Source of the DNA: Chamaelirium japonicum
Taxonomy: Eukaryota > Streptophyta > Magnoliopsida > Liliales > Melanthiaceae
DNA: 64,000 nucleotides
Direction of reading: 5' to 3'
Assembly (NCBI GenBank): GCA_947650365.1
Contig: OX393555.1
Coordinates: forward strand, 81,349,995 to 81,413,994
Shown here: positions 1-10,370 of the stretch, in pieces
Layout: every line of letters begins with the position of its first letter
Position numbering within the stretch: position 1 is the stretch's first letter
The notes under the pieces: model-generated
Database searches by the model: none
Told to the model about the DNA's origin: nothing
The model's input: the letters and a program-made list of their open reading frames with translations, nothing else
Translations under genes and position numbers: made by a program

Positions 1-1252
1 GATTGGTAGGCGATGGCATGTCGAGGATAGATCGAATTTGGTCGGGGTTGGCTTCAATGCCTCTCCTGGTCACAAGGTGACCCAGGAACAGGAATTTACC
101 CGATTAAACATCGAAGGCACATTTGGCTGGGTTGAGCTTCATGCGGTATTTTCGAAGGATTTGAAACATCTCTGCTAGATCGGAGAAGTGGCTCTCCCGA
201 TTGGGACTTTTGGTGAGTAGATCATCGACATAGACTTCAGCGTTGCGGCCGATTTGTTATTCGAACATCTTCGTGACTAGCCTTTGATAGGTCGATCCAG
301 TATTTTTAAGGCTGAATGGCATTACGTTATAGCAGTAGAGACCTTGGTCTATCATGAAATATGTCTTCTCTTGATCGTCCGGATGTAGCGGGATTTGATT
401 ATACCCAGAGTATCCGTCCATGAAAGATAGGAGCTCGTGGCCAGTAGTGGCGTCAACGAGTCTATCTATCCTTGGCATAGGGAATGGGTCTTTAGGGCAA
501 GCCCTGTTGAGGTTAGTGAAGTTGATGCAGACCCTGATTTTGCTATTCTTCTTAGGGACAGCGACTATGTTGGAGATCCAAGTAGGGTACTCTACTTCAC
601 GAATGAAGCCTGCTGCGAGTAGCTTATTAATCTCCTCATGAACTGCAGCTTATTGTTCTGGTCAGATTGTGCGTGGTTTTTGTTTGATGAGCTTCACTCC
701 TTCTTTGATTGCATGCCGGTGACAAGCATCCTCCGAGTTGATCCTGGGCATGTCTTCGAAACACCAGGCGAAGACGTCAATGTTGGATTGAAGGAAGAAT
801 ACCATGTCTCGCGCTTCTGTGTCGCTGAGACCGGTACCGATGAAGGTTTCTCGAGGGAGATCTCCACTGCCGATGTTGATTGGAATGATTTCTTTTATTG
901 AGGGTGAGGTCTCCTATTCGATTGGCGGAGGTTTGGACAGTGGGATCTCCTTTGGTTGCTATCTTGAAGAAGGACCAGCTTCAATTCTTGGTTGCTTCGG
1001 GGGGACAAGATTTATTCGGCGATCTATTTTTGCAGTTGTCGCTTCGCAAGATCGCCCAATTTGTTGATCTCCTCGGATGCAGACGATACCCTCTCTTGTT
1101 GCAAATTTAAGGAGTTGGTAGTAGGAGGAGGATATAGCATTGATCTGGTGGAGGAAAGGCCGCCCCAGGATAATATTGTAACTGGACGTTCCTTCGACAA
1201 CGGCGACTCTTACGGAGACTCGAGTCTCTCGACTGAGGTCGAGGGTGAATCT
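1..1252 (-). pseudogene. Gypsy pol pseudogene: protease tail and reverse transcriptase (broken, runs off window)
   Basis: Normally this copies element RNA into DNA inside virus-like particles. Seen in one minus-strand frame: a conserved NIILGRPFLH segment after the protease, then a VFAW...DMPRI segment, then reverse transcriptase with FIREVEYPTW, the first catalytic aspartate in SFMDGYSGYNQ (around 390-425), a PFSLKNTGSTYQRLV segment, and the catalytic YVDD at 221-232. In-frame stop codons lie at 959-961, 914-916, 662-664, 650-652, 257-259 and 104-106, with a TAG at 1253-1255 separating it from the protease part. The longest clean stretch (257-478) is only 73 codons. Without the stops it would be one frame with the protease. 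The 3' end lies outside the window. Confidence 0.9.
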
Positions 1253-1894
1253 CTATTCGTCTATTGTTATGCTCTGCTCCCCGTTGAAGTCCGTGATCAC
1301 CGTCGGGACAACTTCGAGGCTTGTATATTTATATCCCAGGCGCTTGAAGTAGTCTGAGAACGTAATGATAGAGCTTCCGGTGTCGATGAGGATGCGGTTG
1401 ATGGTGCTCCCATCGATGAGCTTCAGGACTAGGGGGTCCCGATATGGAGTATGGACTCCTTGAAGATCAGAGTCGTTGAAGATGATAGATGGCCAAGTTA
1501 GGCCTTTGATAGGTTTTTCAATCCAGGTGTCTTCTTTGTTTGCTGCAGAGCGAATATTGAATATGCGTCGCACTTGCCGATCGACTTCTTTCCCTGTCAG
1601 TGTTTGATTGTGCAACGCTCTGTGAATACCGAAGATGTTAGCACGCACAGCGATAGGTGATTGATCGGTAGATATTTGGTGGATCCAGCAAGCTTCTTTT
1701 CCTTTCACCGAAGGTCGACGTTGATCTTGTCCGCCTTTGATGAACTCCTGGAGATGGCCTTCTTGTAGCAGATCCTCCAGATGGTACCTCAGCCGGTAGC
1801 ATTGATCGGTAGAAGGGCCATGACTGTGATAAAAATCGCAGTAGACCGTTTTATCAGCTGTGACCTTGGTATCAGACTGTAAAGGATTCAGCAT
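1253..1894 (-). pseudogene. Gypsy gag C-terminus and aspartic protease fragment
   Basis: A 213-codon open stretch that keeps two recognisable parts. Near its start is a Cys/His-rich segment (YCDFYHSHGPSTDQC followed by YRLRYHLEDLL), the degenerate zinc-binding region usual at the gag/protease border of Tat/Athila elements. Near its end is the retropepsin active site, ILIDTGSS, which cuts the polyprotein. The TAG at 1253-1255 ends it inside the protease fold, before the NIILGRPFLH segment that continues in the same frame further left. The ATG at 1894 is simply the first methionine: the similarity continues upstream (QYQEFLRML), so this is an internal piece of gag-pol and not a real start. Confidence 0.88.
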
Positions 1895-3412
1895 TCGGAG
1901 GAATTCCTGATATTGAATTTGCTCGAGAATCTGTTCGATCGGTAGAGTCCAATCCGTTAATATAGTCTTCTTCGGAGGCGATCTACATCTGTCATTCCTT
2001 GGCCGCTTGGGTACAGGGGGGCTACTGCCTTCGCATTATGTGCTTTGGCCGTATACTTTAGGGCTTCCCTCTCGACAGGTTATCGTTTTGTTTCTCGTCC
2101 CTTTTGGGCGACCTGATCATCTTCGACTTTGATCTACCTCTGAATTCGATCAAACATCGAACCCAGGAAAGGGGGAGGATTGCGGATGAAATCATTATAG
2201 ATATGTAGATCGAACCAGAGGGCATTTTGGAAGGCTAACATGATAGGCTCATCATCCAGATATCGTCCTGAGAGAGCAGTGTGCTCATTGCGAAATCTTC
2301 ATGTGAAACTGTGAAGACTTTCATCTGCTCCCATCCTCAATCGGTAGAGGGAATCGAGCTTCTTCTCAGGCTTCAAGTTGAGTTGATAGTGTTGCACGAA
2401 GTGGTTTGCCAATACTCTGAACTGGGTGATGGACCCAGCCCGAAGGTTATGGTACTAATCGAGAGATGGCTCGTTGAGGCTTCCAGCGAAGGTTCGGCAA
2501 AGCATTTTTTTTCTCTTCTTCATATGGCATTAGAGCTTGCTTGAATGCTAGAATATGAAGGGTAGGATCCCCTTTGAGGCAATTGAACTTGGGGAGAGTT
2601 GGAGTTCTCCATCCCCTCGGAAAGGACGATTGAAACAAACTTCATTGGAGAGGTCCAGCAGAAGAGTATCCTTCTCTACGACCATGCCCCCGACCTGGAT
2701 GCAGATCGTGAGGTACGATCGAGAGGTCTTGTCCAGGACTTTGAGTGGTTACGGGATGGAGTTGGTGACAAAGATCCATTCCAGCTTTATGTTGGAGTGG
2801 GAGGGATGAAGAAGTTCTGCCTTTTGAGGGCACTCCTTTTATTTGGTGCCTCCCTCGCAAGTTGGGCTTCGACTGTGTCTGCCTGACACAGTTGCGACCT
2901 GAAGATGATTGAGAGGACTCATCATCGATACAATCCCAGACACTCTGCTTCCATAGAGCCGTAGAGGGGGTTGGGTTACGACGAATCCTCTCATGGGCGT
3001 TGGTGCCCATTGACCTTCATGGTTCAGAGTGAATCGATTACCTTGGCGGATCAACTCTCTCGGCGAATAAAGGGATGGGGAGAGCAATTCCGGCTTCGGA
3101 GGCTGCCTTCTTGAGGGCGTCCCTTTCAGCTGTGAGGGTGGCATTTTGCTTAGCCAATTGCAACAACTGAAAGTCGATCGCCGAGATTTGGTAGGTAGAT
3201 GGTGGGTTTTCAGCAGGAGTAGGGGCAGTTTGCCCTATCGACTGTCGGAGAAGTGGAGCGATCGGTCGATTGATCGATCTTCCGCTCCCTGATCGAACCC
3301 CCATTTCGGGGACAGCGAGGGGCTGCCCAAAGTTGAGCCGTTGACTCATCGAACGAGTCTCTGGATGAGCTTGACGTGTGTTACTTCCCTCTGGATAATC
3401 CTGATACTTCAT
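1895..3412 (-). pseudogene. Gypsy gag pseudogene (frameshifted)
   Basis: Encodes what was the capsid/nucleocapsid precursor. The first open piece (3412 down to 3038, 124 codons) has a Gln/Pro-rich start and a probable coiled coil near its end (LQLAKQNATLTAERDALKK). The retrotransposon-gag core survives at about 2640-2180: PKFNCLKGDPTLHILAFKQA, then in another frame a YHNLRAGSITQFRVLANHF segment and a DSLYRLRMGADESLHSF segment. In-frame stops at 2455-2457 (replacing a Trp that normally precedes the Tyr) and 2299-2301, plus at least two changes of frame, show it is non-functional. The ATG at 3412 follows a leader of about 160 bases after the primer-binding site, so it is a plausible ancestral start. 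Plus-strand open frames over this region are shadows. Confidence 0.85.
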
Positions 3413-3570
3413 CCTTACCTTTTAGAGAGCAAAAGATGCAACAAGATTGTCAGTGTTTTAACGGTTGTTTGCTCAACCGAAGGAGCTGGGAAGTTTGACT
3501 ATCTAGACCAGTTGTCTGCTCAACCGATCTGATGTTTGATATAGAGCGAACTTGTCTTTTTGAACGGATC

Positions 3571-3588
3571 CCACGGACAGTGCCAAAC
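3571..3588 (-). other. Primer-binding site of the gypsy element
   Basis: Directly inside the LTR edge the minus strand reads GTTTGGCACTGTCCGTGG, which resembles the TTTGGCGCCGTCTGTGGG arrangement common just inside Tat-lineage LTRs. I infer it was the site where a tRNA 3' end primed minus-strand DNA synthesis. I cannot name the tRNA, and the site has drifted from the usual sequence. The stretch 3413-3570 between this site and the gag ATG is untranslated leader with no other feature seen. Confidence 0.6.
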
Positions 3589-3984
3589 TGTGGGGGTAAA
3601 ATCTTTGTGCCGATCCGAAGACTCCACGCCACAAGTTAATCGAAGTCGAGTCAAAGATCTTTGATCGATCTACTGAATAGAAGGTAGGTCCGAAGGTTGA
3701 TGCCTTGGTGACTTTGAGTTAGGATTTTTGATATACAAACAGTAAGAAGATTGACACAAGGTGTGATCTCGGAGTTCAGCCGAAGCCTACGTCTCCGTGC
3801 TATAGGGAGAAACCCGAATTCACTAACTTTCCATTAGAAGTGACCTCGACAGGCCGAGTGTCACTGATCTCTTTGAAAAAGAGATTGAAAGTAAAGGAAT
3901 ATCGAAGTCAGAGCTCTGGGTTCTAGTTTCGGGAAATCAGTTCTCAGAGTTTGGTTCTGGATTTTTTTACATTTGAAGGTCCTG

Positions 3985-3994
3985 CTATTTATAG
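3985..3994 (-). promoter_or_regulatory. TATA box in the gypsy LTR
   Basis: The minus strand reads CTATAAATAG, an exact match to the plant TATA consensus. It lies roughly in the middle of the LTR and points toward gag, so transcription would start near 3950-3960 and the R-U5 part would be about 360 bp. The position is what an LTR promoter requires; activity is unknown. Confidence 0.65.
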
Positions 3995-4057
3995 AAAAAC
4001 TCTGGGAGGAAATCCGGGGCAAATGGTGGTTTTTGCCTTTGTATCCGGGGAATTCCC

Positions 4058-4253
4058 AGGCAGGGTTGGCGGGTCCCACGGTAGGCTCTATGGACCCCCC
4101 AGGCAGAGCTGGTGGGTCCCACGGCGGTCTTCGTGGACCCCCCAGGTACGGCTGGTGGGTCCCACGATAGCCTCTGTGGACCCCCCAGGAAGGGCTGGTG
4201 GGTCCCGTGACGGTTGTTGTAGGCCCCCCAGGCAGGGCTGGTGGGTCCCGCAG
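4058..4253. repeat. 43-bp tandem repeat in the LTR U3 region
   Basis: Units start at 4058, 4101, 4144, 4187 and 4230, exactly 43 bp apart, giving about 4.5 copies. Each begins AGGCAGGGCTGGTGGGTCCC (with substitutions) and most end in GGACCCCCC. The array is GC-rich and lies upstream of the TATA box on the minus strand, the usual place for duplicated enhancer-like units in LTRs. Open frames across it (for example 3951-4331) exist only because 43-bp units lack stops, and I do not treat them as genes. Confidence 0.9.
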
Positions 4254-4321
4254 TCTCTGGGGCTTTTTGCCAAAATTTGCACCCACAGGCACTATTATTT
4301 ATCTCTACGTTCTCCCACTCC

Positions 4322-4660
4322 GTTTAAATAATTGACTAATTATTTAATTATTTAAAAATAAAATAATAATTAAAGAAATAACTAATAAAATAAATTAATA
4401 AATTAATAATATAATTAAATTATTATTTCTTTATTTAATAATTTAAATAATTAAATAATTACCTAATTTAATTATTTAATAATAAATAAATAAAATAATA
4501 AATTTAATTAAATAATTAGATAATTAAATAATTAAATAAATTTATTATTTTACTAAAAACTTATTTATTAAATTAATTAAATTATTTAATAATTAAATAA
4601 AATTTTAATTTAATTTAAAAAATTATAGTTGCATTAATATGGTAATCATAATAACATTGA
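4322..4660. repeat. AT island of the family, adjoining the gypsy LTR
   Basis: Almost pure A/T. It matches the right-hand part of the island at about 56,160-56,450 closely (both contain AATTGACTAAT or similar, then AAAAATAAAATAATAATTA, then ATTTTACTAAAAAC). It ends in the family's constant border GAGATGATACTATTGAGAAG at about 4658. The left part of the island is missing, consistent with the gypsy element having landed in it. Confidence 0.7.
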
Positions 4661-6015
4661 GATGATACTATTGAGAAGAGGAGTTTTCGAATTTAGGTTC
4701 CTTCTTACTTCACTCCTATACTCGTGGCCAATAGACTAGAGCATGACTTCTTCTTACTTAGGGCCTAAGCAATCTATGCGAAACCCTAATCCATAAGAGA
4801 GATCCGATGGTGAACATCTATCTGATAATTAGAAAAAGAAGAAGAGAGAAGAGAGAAGAAGTCAATCTCTAGTCCATTCGCCACGGGTATAGGTGTGAAG
4901 TAAGAAGGATGGTTGTCCACCGTTGGATCTCTCCCATGGATTAAGGTTTCCTATAGATTGCTTAGGCCCTAAGTAAGCTTACCCTATAAATAATATATTA
5001 TCCCTATAGGGTGGAGCACGTTTGACGACTCTTTCTTTCTCCCATCTCACAACACGTTATCAGCACGAACATATCGAGCCCAACCGACCAGTCACAAGAA
5101 AACGGAAAGAGAAACGAAGATAGAAGAGAAAGAAGAAGAGAGAAGAGAACGGATAGATAAATAAATAGAGAAGAGAAAAGAAGTCCTGCTTTAGTTCATT
5201 GGCCATGTGTATTGGTGCAAAGTAAGAAGAAATCTAAATTCCGAAACTCCATCGAAAAGAGAGAAGAAGAGAGAAGATAAAAAAGAGATAAATAAAGAGA
5301 GAAGAGAGAAGAAGTCCTGCTCCAGTCCTTTGGCCATGGGTATATGTGTGAAGTAAAAAGGAATCTAAATGTCAAATCTTCACAAAAAAGAAAGAAGAAG
5401 AGAGATTAAATATGGAGCAGGACTAAAAATAATATTAGTTAAATAATCTCTCCCATTCAGTACGAACTTGTCGAGCCCAGCCGATTAGTCACAAGAAAAC
5501 GGAGAGAGAAACGAAGATAGTAGAGAGAGAAGAAGAGAGAAGAGAACAGAAAGACAAACGAAGAGAGAAGAGAGAAGAAGTCCTGCTCCAATACATTCGC
5601 CACGGGTATAGGTGTGAAGTAAGAAGGAATCTAAATTCCAAAACTCCAGTTCTCAATAATATAATTAAATCTTTTCGTTCTCTTCTCTCTTCTTCTCTCT
5701 CTTTTCTCTTCTCTTCTCTCTTTATTTTCTTGTGATTGGTCAGCTGGGCTCGATATGTTCGTACTGATAACGTGTTGTGAGATGGGAGAAAGAGAGAAAA
5801 GAACAGTGAGATAAACGAGGATAAAAGCGAGAATAAGTCTTGCTTTTGCCCTAAGTAATGTCCCATGGATTAGGGTTTACCGTAGATTGCTTAGGCCCTA
5901 AGTAATCTTACCCAATAAATAATATACCTGTGACCTCTCCAGTCTATTAGGCACGGGTATAGGTGTGAAGTAAGAAGGAGTGTAAATTCCAAACTCTACT
6001 TCTTAATATTTATAC
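4661..6015. repeat. Family modules in mixed orientation, not matched to a larger block
   Basis: Contains an R module (4680-4830), an F module with a full core (5051-5070), a truncated F core (about 5457), and an R core (5751-5780). At 4660-4975 an R piece and an F piece meet head-on around the purine tract near 4840. At 5640-5720 an F module turns into R inside a run of TTCTCTCTTC. I could not align this stretch as a unit with any other block. Confidence 0.65.
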
Positions 6016-6700
6016 AAACCCTTTAGGGTGAGGTATATTTGATAGCTCTCTCTTTCTCCCATCTCACAACACGTTATCAGCACGAACATGTCGAGCCGAG
6101 CTGATCAGTTATAAGAAAACAGAGAGAGAAACGAAGACAGAAGTGGAGTTTTGTAATTTATCTTTTTTCTTACTTCACACCTATGCTCGTGGCCAATGAA
6201 CTGGAGCAGGACTTATTCTCTTTTTTTCTTCGTTTATCTCTCCGTTCTCTTCTCTATTCTTCTCTTTCTTCTGTTTTTATTTCTCTCTCCGTTTTCTTGT
6301 GACTGGTAGGCTGGGCTTGATATGTTCGTGCTGATAACGTGTTGTGTGATTAAAAAAGTATAATAAATGAAGAGATGGTAGAGATTTGATGGGTCTTATA
6401 AATATTAAGAAGTAAAGTTTTGGAATTTAGCTTCCTTCTTACTTCATACTTATACCCGTGGCCATTGGATTAGAGTAGGAGTTCTTCTCTCTTCGTTTAT
6501 CCCTCCGTTTTCTTCTTTTTTTTTAAAGAATATACGACCCCTTTAGGGTGGGGCACGTTTGACGGCTCTCTCTTTCTCCTATCTCACAACACGTTATCAG
6601 TACGAACATATCGAATAGAGAAGAGAATAGAAGTTATGTAATCAATTAAAAATTTATTTAATTTGATTCTATGGGGTTCGACATATTCTTGCTGATAATG

Positions 6701-6868
6701 TATTGTGAGATGAGAGAAAGAGAGAGCCGTTAAACGTGCCCCATCCTAAAAGGGTCGTATATTATTTATAGGGTAATCTTACTTAAGGCCTAAGCAATCT
6801 ATAAAAAAGCCTAATCCATAGGAGAGATTCGATGGTAGACAGTCATCCGATCGAACGATCTCATAACA
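6701..6868 (-). repeat. 168-bp LTR-like cassette, R orientation
   Basis: Plus strand starts TATTGTGAGA and ends TCTCATAACA, i.e. inverted ends. Contains the reverse-strand TATAAATAATATACGACC and telobox. It abuts an AT-rich segment on its right. Mirror partner in the right arm: 39,914-40,079. Confidence 0.7.
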
Positions 6869-7320
6869 GTTGTAATGTTTTAAATTTTTTTTAAAAAAAA
6901 TAATAATTATTTTTAAAGCAAAAAATTTGTTTATTTAAATAAATTATTTTACTAAAAACTTAATTTATAAATTTTTTAAATTATTAAATAATTTAAACGA
7001 AGATAAATAAGAGAGAAGAGAGAAAAAGTCCTGCACCAGTTCATTAGCCACGGGTATAAGTGTGAAGTAAAAAGGAATCTAAATTCTAAAGCTCCACTTC
7101 TCAATAGTATCATCTCAACATTACTATGATTAACATAGTAAATTCTCTTCTATCTTCATTTTAATTAAACAATTATTTTAATTAAAAAAATTATAGTAAC
7201 AACACTCCACTTAATTATCATAGTAATAAAATAAAGTGAGAAGAGAGAAGATAATTAAATATTTATTTAATTATTTAAGTTTTTAATTTATTAAATTAAT
7301 TAAATAACTGGAAGTAAAGA
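6869..7320. repeat. AT-rich island with an internal F module
   Basis: Two A/T-rich parts (about 6,870-7,000 and 7,120-7,320) separated by a short F module containing AGTCCTGCACCAGTTCATT. Includes the odd AACAACACTCCACTTAATTATCATAG segment junction at about 7,200, whose complement is at about 39,575. It is flanked by LTR-like cassettes in opposite orientation (6,701 and 7,400). Confidence 0.65.
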
Positions 7321-7399
7321 AAGAAGATGAGGCACACTCAAATTTTTTGCTTTAAAAGTATTTTACATATTTCTTTAAAACATTATAAAACATTAAAAC

Positions 7400-7567
7400 T
7401 ATTGTGAGATCGTTCGATCGGATGGCTGTCCACCATCGGACCTTTCCCATAGATTACGGTTTCTCGTAGATTGCTTAGGCCCTAAGTAAGCTTACCCTAT
7501 AAATAATATACGATACCATTAGGGTGGGGCACGCTTGACGACCCTCTTTTTCTCCCATCTTACAACA
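7400..7567 (+). repeat. 168-bp LTR-like cassette, F orientation
   Basis: Begins TATTGTGAGATCGTTCGATC and ends TCTTACAACA, followed by CGTTATCAGCACGAAC. It carries AGATTGCTTAGGCCCTAAG, then TATAAATA at 7498-7505. Mirror partner: 39,201-39,368. Length is identical to at least seven other copies. Confidence 0.75.
7498..7505 (+). promoter_or_regulatory. TATA box of an LTR-like cassette (representative)
   Basis: CCCTATAAATAATA, about 60 bp before the cassette end, the usual spacing for an LTR in which the transcript starts about 30 bp downstream (near 7,530). Nearly every cassette in the array keeps this box; this and 15,738 are listed as examples. Whether any is active cannot be told from sequence. 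Confidence 0.55.
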
Positions 7568-7919
7568 CGTTATCAGCACGAACATATCGAGCCCAGCCGA
7601 CCAGTCGCAAAAAAACCGAGAGAGAAACGAATACAGAAGGGAGAGAAGAAGAGAGAAGAGAATGGAGAGATAAACAAAGATAGAAAAGAGAAGAAGTCCC
7701 GCTCCAGTCCATTAGCCATGGGTATAAGTTTGAAGTAAGAAGAAATCTAAATTTAAAAACTCTACTTCTGTCTTTGTTTCTCTCTCCGTTTTCTTGCGAC
7801 TGGTCAGCTAGGCTCGATATGTTCGTGCTGATAACATGTTATGAGATGGGAGAAAGAGAGAAGAGAATGAAGAGATAAACGAAGAGAGAAGAGAGAAAAA
7901 TTCCTACTCTCTCTAGTTT

Positions 7920-7985
7920 AGAATAATTTTTTATCTCTTTTCTATCAATACTTATTTATTTTATTTTATACTATAAGAGAATGAG
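7920..7985. repeat. Non-family AT segment shared only by the two inverted arms
   Basis: A segment reading TCTATCAATACTTATTTATT inside a longer 64-base stretch. Its complement is at about 38,800-38,870 with, by eye, a single mismatch over 64 bases. I did not see it elsewhere. It lies between an R core and a truncated R piece. Confidence 0.75.
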
Positions 7986-10326
7986 AGAGAAACAAAGAAA
8001 ATAGGGAGATAAATAGGGAGAGAAACAAAATATAACATGTTATAAGATGGGAGAAAGAGAGAGCCGTCAAACGTGCCCTACCCTAAAGGGGTCGTATATT
8101 ATTTATAGGGTAAGTGTTGTGAGACGGGAGAAAGAGAGAGCCGTTAAATATGCCCTACCTTAAAGGGGTCGAATATTATTTATAGGATAAGCTTACTTAG
8201 GGCCTAAGTAATCTATGGAAAACCCTAATCCATAGGAGAAGAGAGAAGAGAATGAAGAAATTTAATTTATTATTGAGAAGTGGAGTTTTGGAATTTAGAT
8301 TCCTTCTTAATTAAACTAGATATGTTATCAGCACGAACATATCGAGCCCAGCCGACCAGTCGTAAGAAAACGGAGAAAGAAAGGTAGACAGAAATAGAGT
8401 TTTGGAATTTAGATTCCATCTTACTTTACACCTATACCCATGACCAATGGACTGGAGCATGACTTCTTCTCTCTTCATTTATCTCTTCATTATCTTCTCT
8501 CTTCTTATCTCTCTTCTGTCTTCGTTTCTCTCTCTATTTTATTGCGACTAGTCGGCTGGGCTCGACATGTTCGTGCTGATAACGTGTTATGATATGGGAG
8601 AAAGAGATAGAGCCGTCAAACATGCCCTACCCTAAAGGGGTCATGTATTATTTATAGGGTATGCTTACTTAGGGCCTAAGCAATCTATGGGAAATCCTAA
8701 TCCATAGGAGAAGAGAGAAGAGAATAGAGATATTTAATTATATTATTGAGAAGTGGAGTTTTGAAATTCAGATTCCTTCTTACTTCAAACCTATACCCAT
8801 GGCCAATGTACTGGAGCAGGACTTCTTCTCTCTTCGTTTATCTTTCTGTTCTCTTCTCTATTCTTCTCTTTCTTTTGTCTTTGTTTCTTTCTCCATTTTT
8901 TTGTGACAGGTCGGCTGGGCTCGACATGTTTGTATAGATAACGTGTTGTGAGATGGGAGAAAGAGAGAGCCGTTAAACATGCCCAACCATAAAGGGGTCG
9001 TATAAATATTGAGAAGTGGTGTTTTAGAATTTAGATTCTTTCTTACCTCAAATCTATACCCGTGGCCAATGGACTGGAGCAAGACTTCTTCTCTCTTCTA
9101 TCTTCGTTTATCTCTCCGTTATTTTCTTTCTTCTTATCTCTCTTCTGTCTTTGTTTTTCTCTCCGTTTTCTTGTGACTGGTCGGTTGGGCTCGACATGTT
9201 CGTACTGATAACATATTATGAGATGGGACAAAGAGAGAGTCGTCAAACATGCCCCATCCTAAAGGGGTCATATATTATTTATAGGGTAAGATTAACTAGG
9301 GCCTAAGTAATTTATAGGAAACTCTAATCCATGGGAGAAGAGAAATGAGAGATTTAATTATATTATTGGGAAATTGAGTTTTGGAATTTAGATATCTTTT
9401 TACTTCATACCTATACCCATGCCGAATGGACTGAAGCAAGACTTCTTCTTTTTTCTCTCTTCGTTTATCTCTCCGTTCTATTCTCACTTGTCATAACATA
9501 TTATCAGCACGAATATGTCGAGCCCAGCCGACCAGTCATAAGAAAACAGAGAAAGAAACAAAGACAGAAGTGAGAGAAAAAAAGAAAAGAGAACGGAGAA
9601 ATAAACAAAGAGAGAAAAGAGAAGAAGTCCTGCTCTAGTCCATTGGCCACGGGTATAGGTGTGAAGTAAGAATGAATCTAAATTCCGAAACTCTATAGAA
9701 GAGAGTGAAGAAGAGAGAAGAGAATGGAGAGATAAATAAAGTAAGAACAGAGAAGAAGTCCTACTCCAATCCATTAGCCACGGGTATAGGTGTGAAGTAA
9801 GAAGGAATCTAAATTCTAAAACTTCATTTCTATCTTCGTTTCTCTCTCCGTTTTCTTATGACTGGTCGACTGGGCTCTATATTTACGTGCTCATAACGTG
9901 TTATAAGATAGGAGAAAGAGAGAGCTGTCAAACTGCCCCTCCCTAAAGGGGTCGTATATTATTTTTAGGGTAAGCTTATTTAGGGCCAAAGAAATCTATG
10001 GGAAGCCCAAATCCGTGGGAGAGATCCGATGGTGGATAGCTATCCTTCTTACTGCACACCTAAACCCGTGGTCAATGGACTTAAGCAGGACTTCTTATCA
10101 TTTCTCTCTTCGTTTATCTCTTTGTTCTCTTCTCTCTTCTTCTCTCTCTGTTGTCTTTGTTTCTCTTTTTATTTTCTTGTGACTGGTCGGTTGGGCACGA
10201 CATGTTCATGCTGATAACGTATTGTGAGATGGGAGAAAAAGAAAGAAGAGAATGGAGAGATAAACGAAGAAAGAAGAGAGAAGAAGTCTTGCTCCATTCT
10301 ATTGGCCACGGGTATAAGTGTGAAGT

Positions 10327-10370
10327 AAGAAGGATGACTGTCCACCGTAAGAAGGATGACTGTCCACCGT
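10327..10370. repeat. Perfect 22-bp tandem duplication
   Basis: AGAAGGATGACTGTCCACCG (core of a 22-bp unit beginning one A earlier) occurs at 10,327-10,348 and again at 10,349-10,370 without a mismatch. It is a local slip within the cassette's 5' border and is absent from the corresponding place in the other two block copies (36,740 and 62,815). Confidence 0.85.

Larger units (their letters stand above)
1..4287 (-). mobile_element. Decayed Ty3/gypsy LTR retrotransposon, 5' portion (Tat/Athila-like)
   Basis: Reading leftward on the minus strand the order is LTR, primer-binding site, gag, protease, reverse transcriptase, which is the canonical 5' half of a plant gypsy element. The protein motifs (DTGSS protease, SFMDGYSGYNQ and YVDD reverse transcriptase) fit the non-chromodomain Tat/Athila side of Ty3/gypsy as I know that family; that placement is inference from motif style. 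RNase H, integrase and the second LTR would lie left of position 1. Many in-frame stops and at least two changes of frame show that it is dead. The right edge abuts AT-rich DNA of the neighbouring repeat family, so this element probably inserted into that family and is younger than it. Confidence 0.9.
3589..4287 (-). repeat. 5' long terminal repeat of the gypsy element
   Basis: The plus-strand sequence starts TGTGGGGGTAAAAT at 3589 and ends GCACCCACA at 4287, so the ends are inverted copies of each other (TGTGGG/CCCACA perfect, weaker similarity beyond). The inner edge adjoins the primer-binding site. The outer edge is less certain: a second candidate end, TCTCCCA at 4317, lies closer to where the neighbouring AT-rich family becomes recognisable (about 4322). 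The GC-rich composition differs sharply from the DNA to its right. It contains a TATA box and a 43-bp tandem repeat upstream of it. No partner LTR is in the window, so age by LTR divergence cannot be estimated. Confidence 0.75.

Noticed and set aside
420..1357. Plus-strand open frames over the gypsy pol region
   Set aside because: The minus strand there encodes clear reverse transcriptase and protease motifs; the plus-strand frames are its shadows.
3951..4331. 126-codon plus-strand and 143-codon minus-strand frames with Gly/Pro/Arg repeats
   Set aside because: They cover the 43-bp tandem units of the LTR. The repeats in the translation are the DNA repeats and no start context or homology supports a gene.
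5751..5780. GTTCGTGCTGATAAC-type cores as parts of tRNA genes
   Set aside because: No cloverleaf, no A/B box pair and no CCA-adjacent stem could be folded around them; position after the cassette fits a primer-binding site better.
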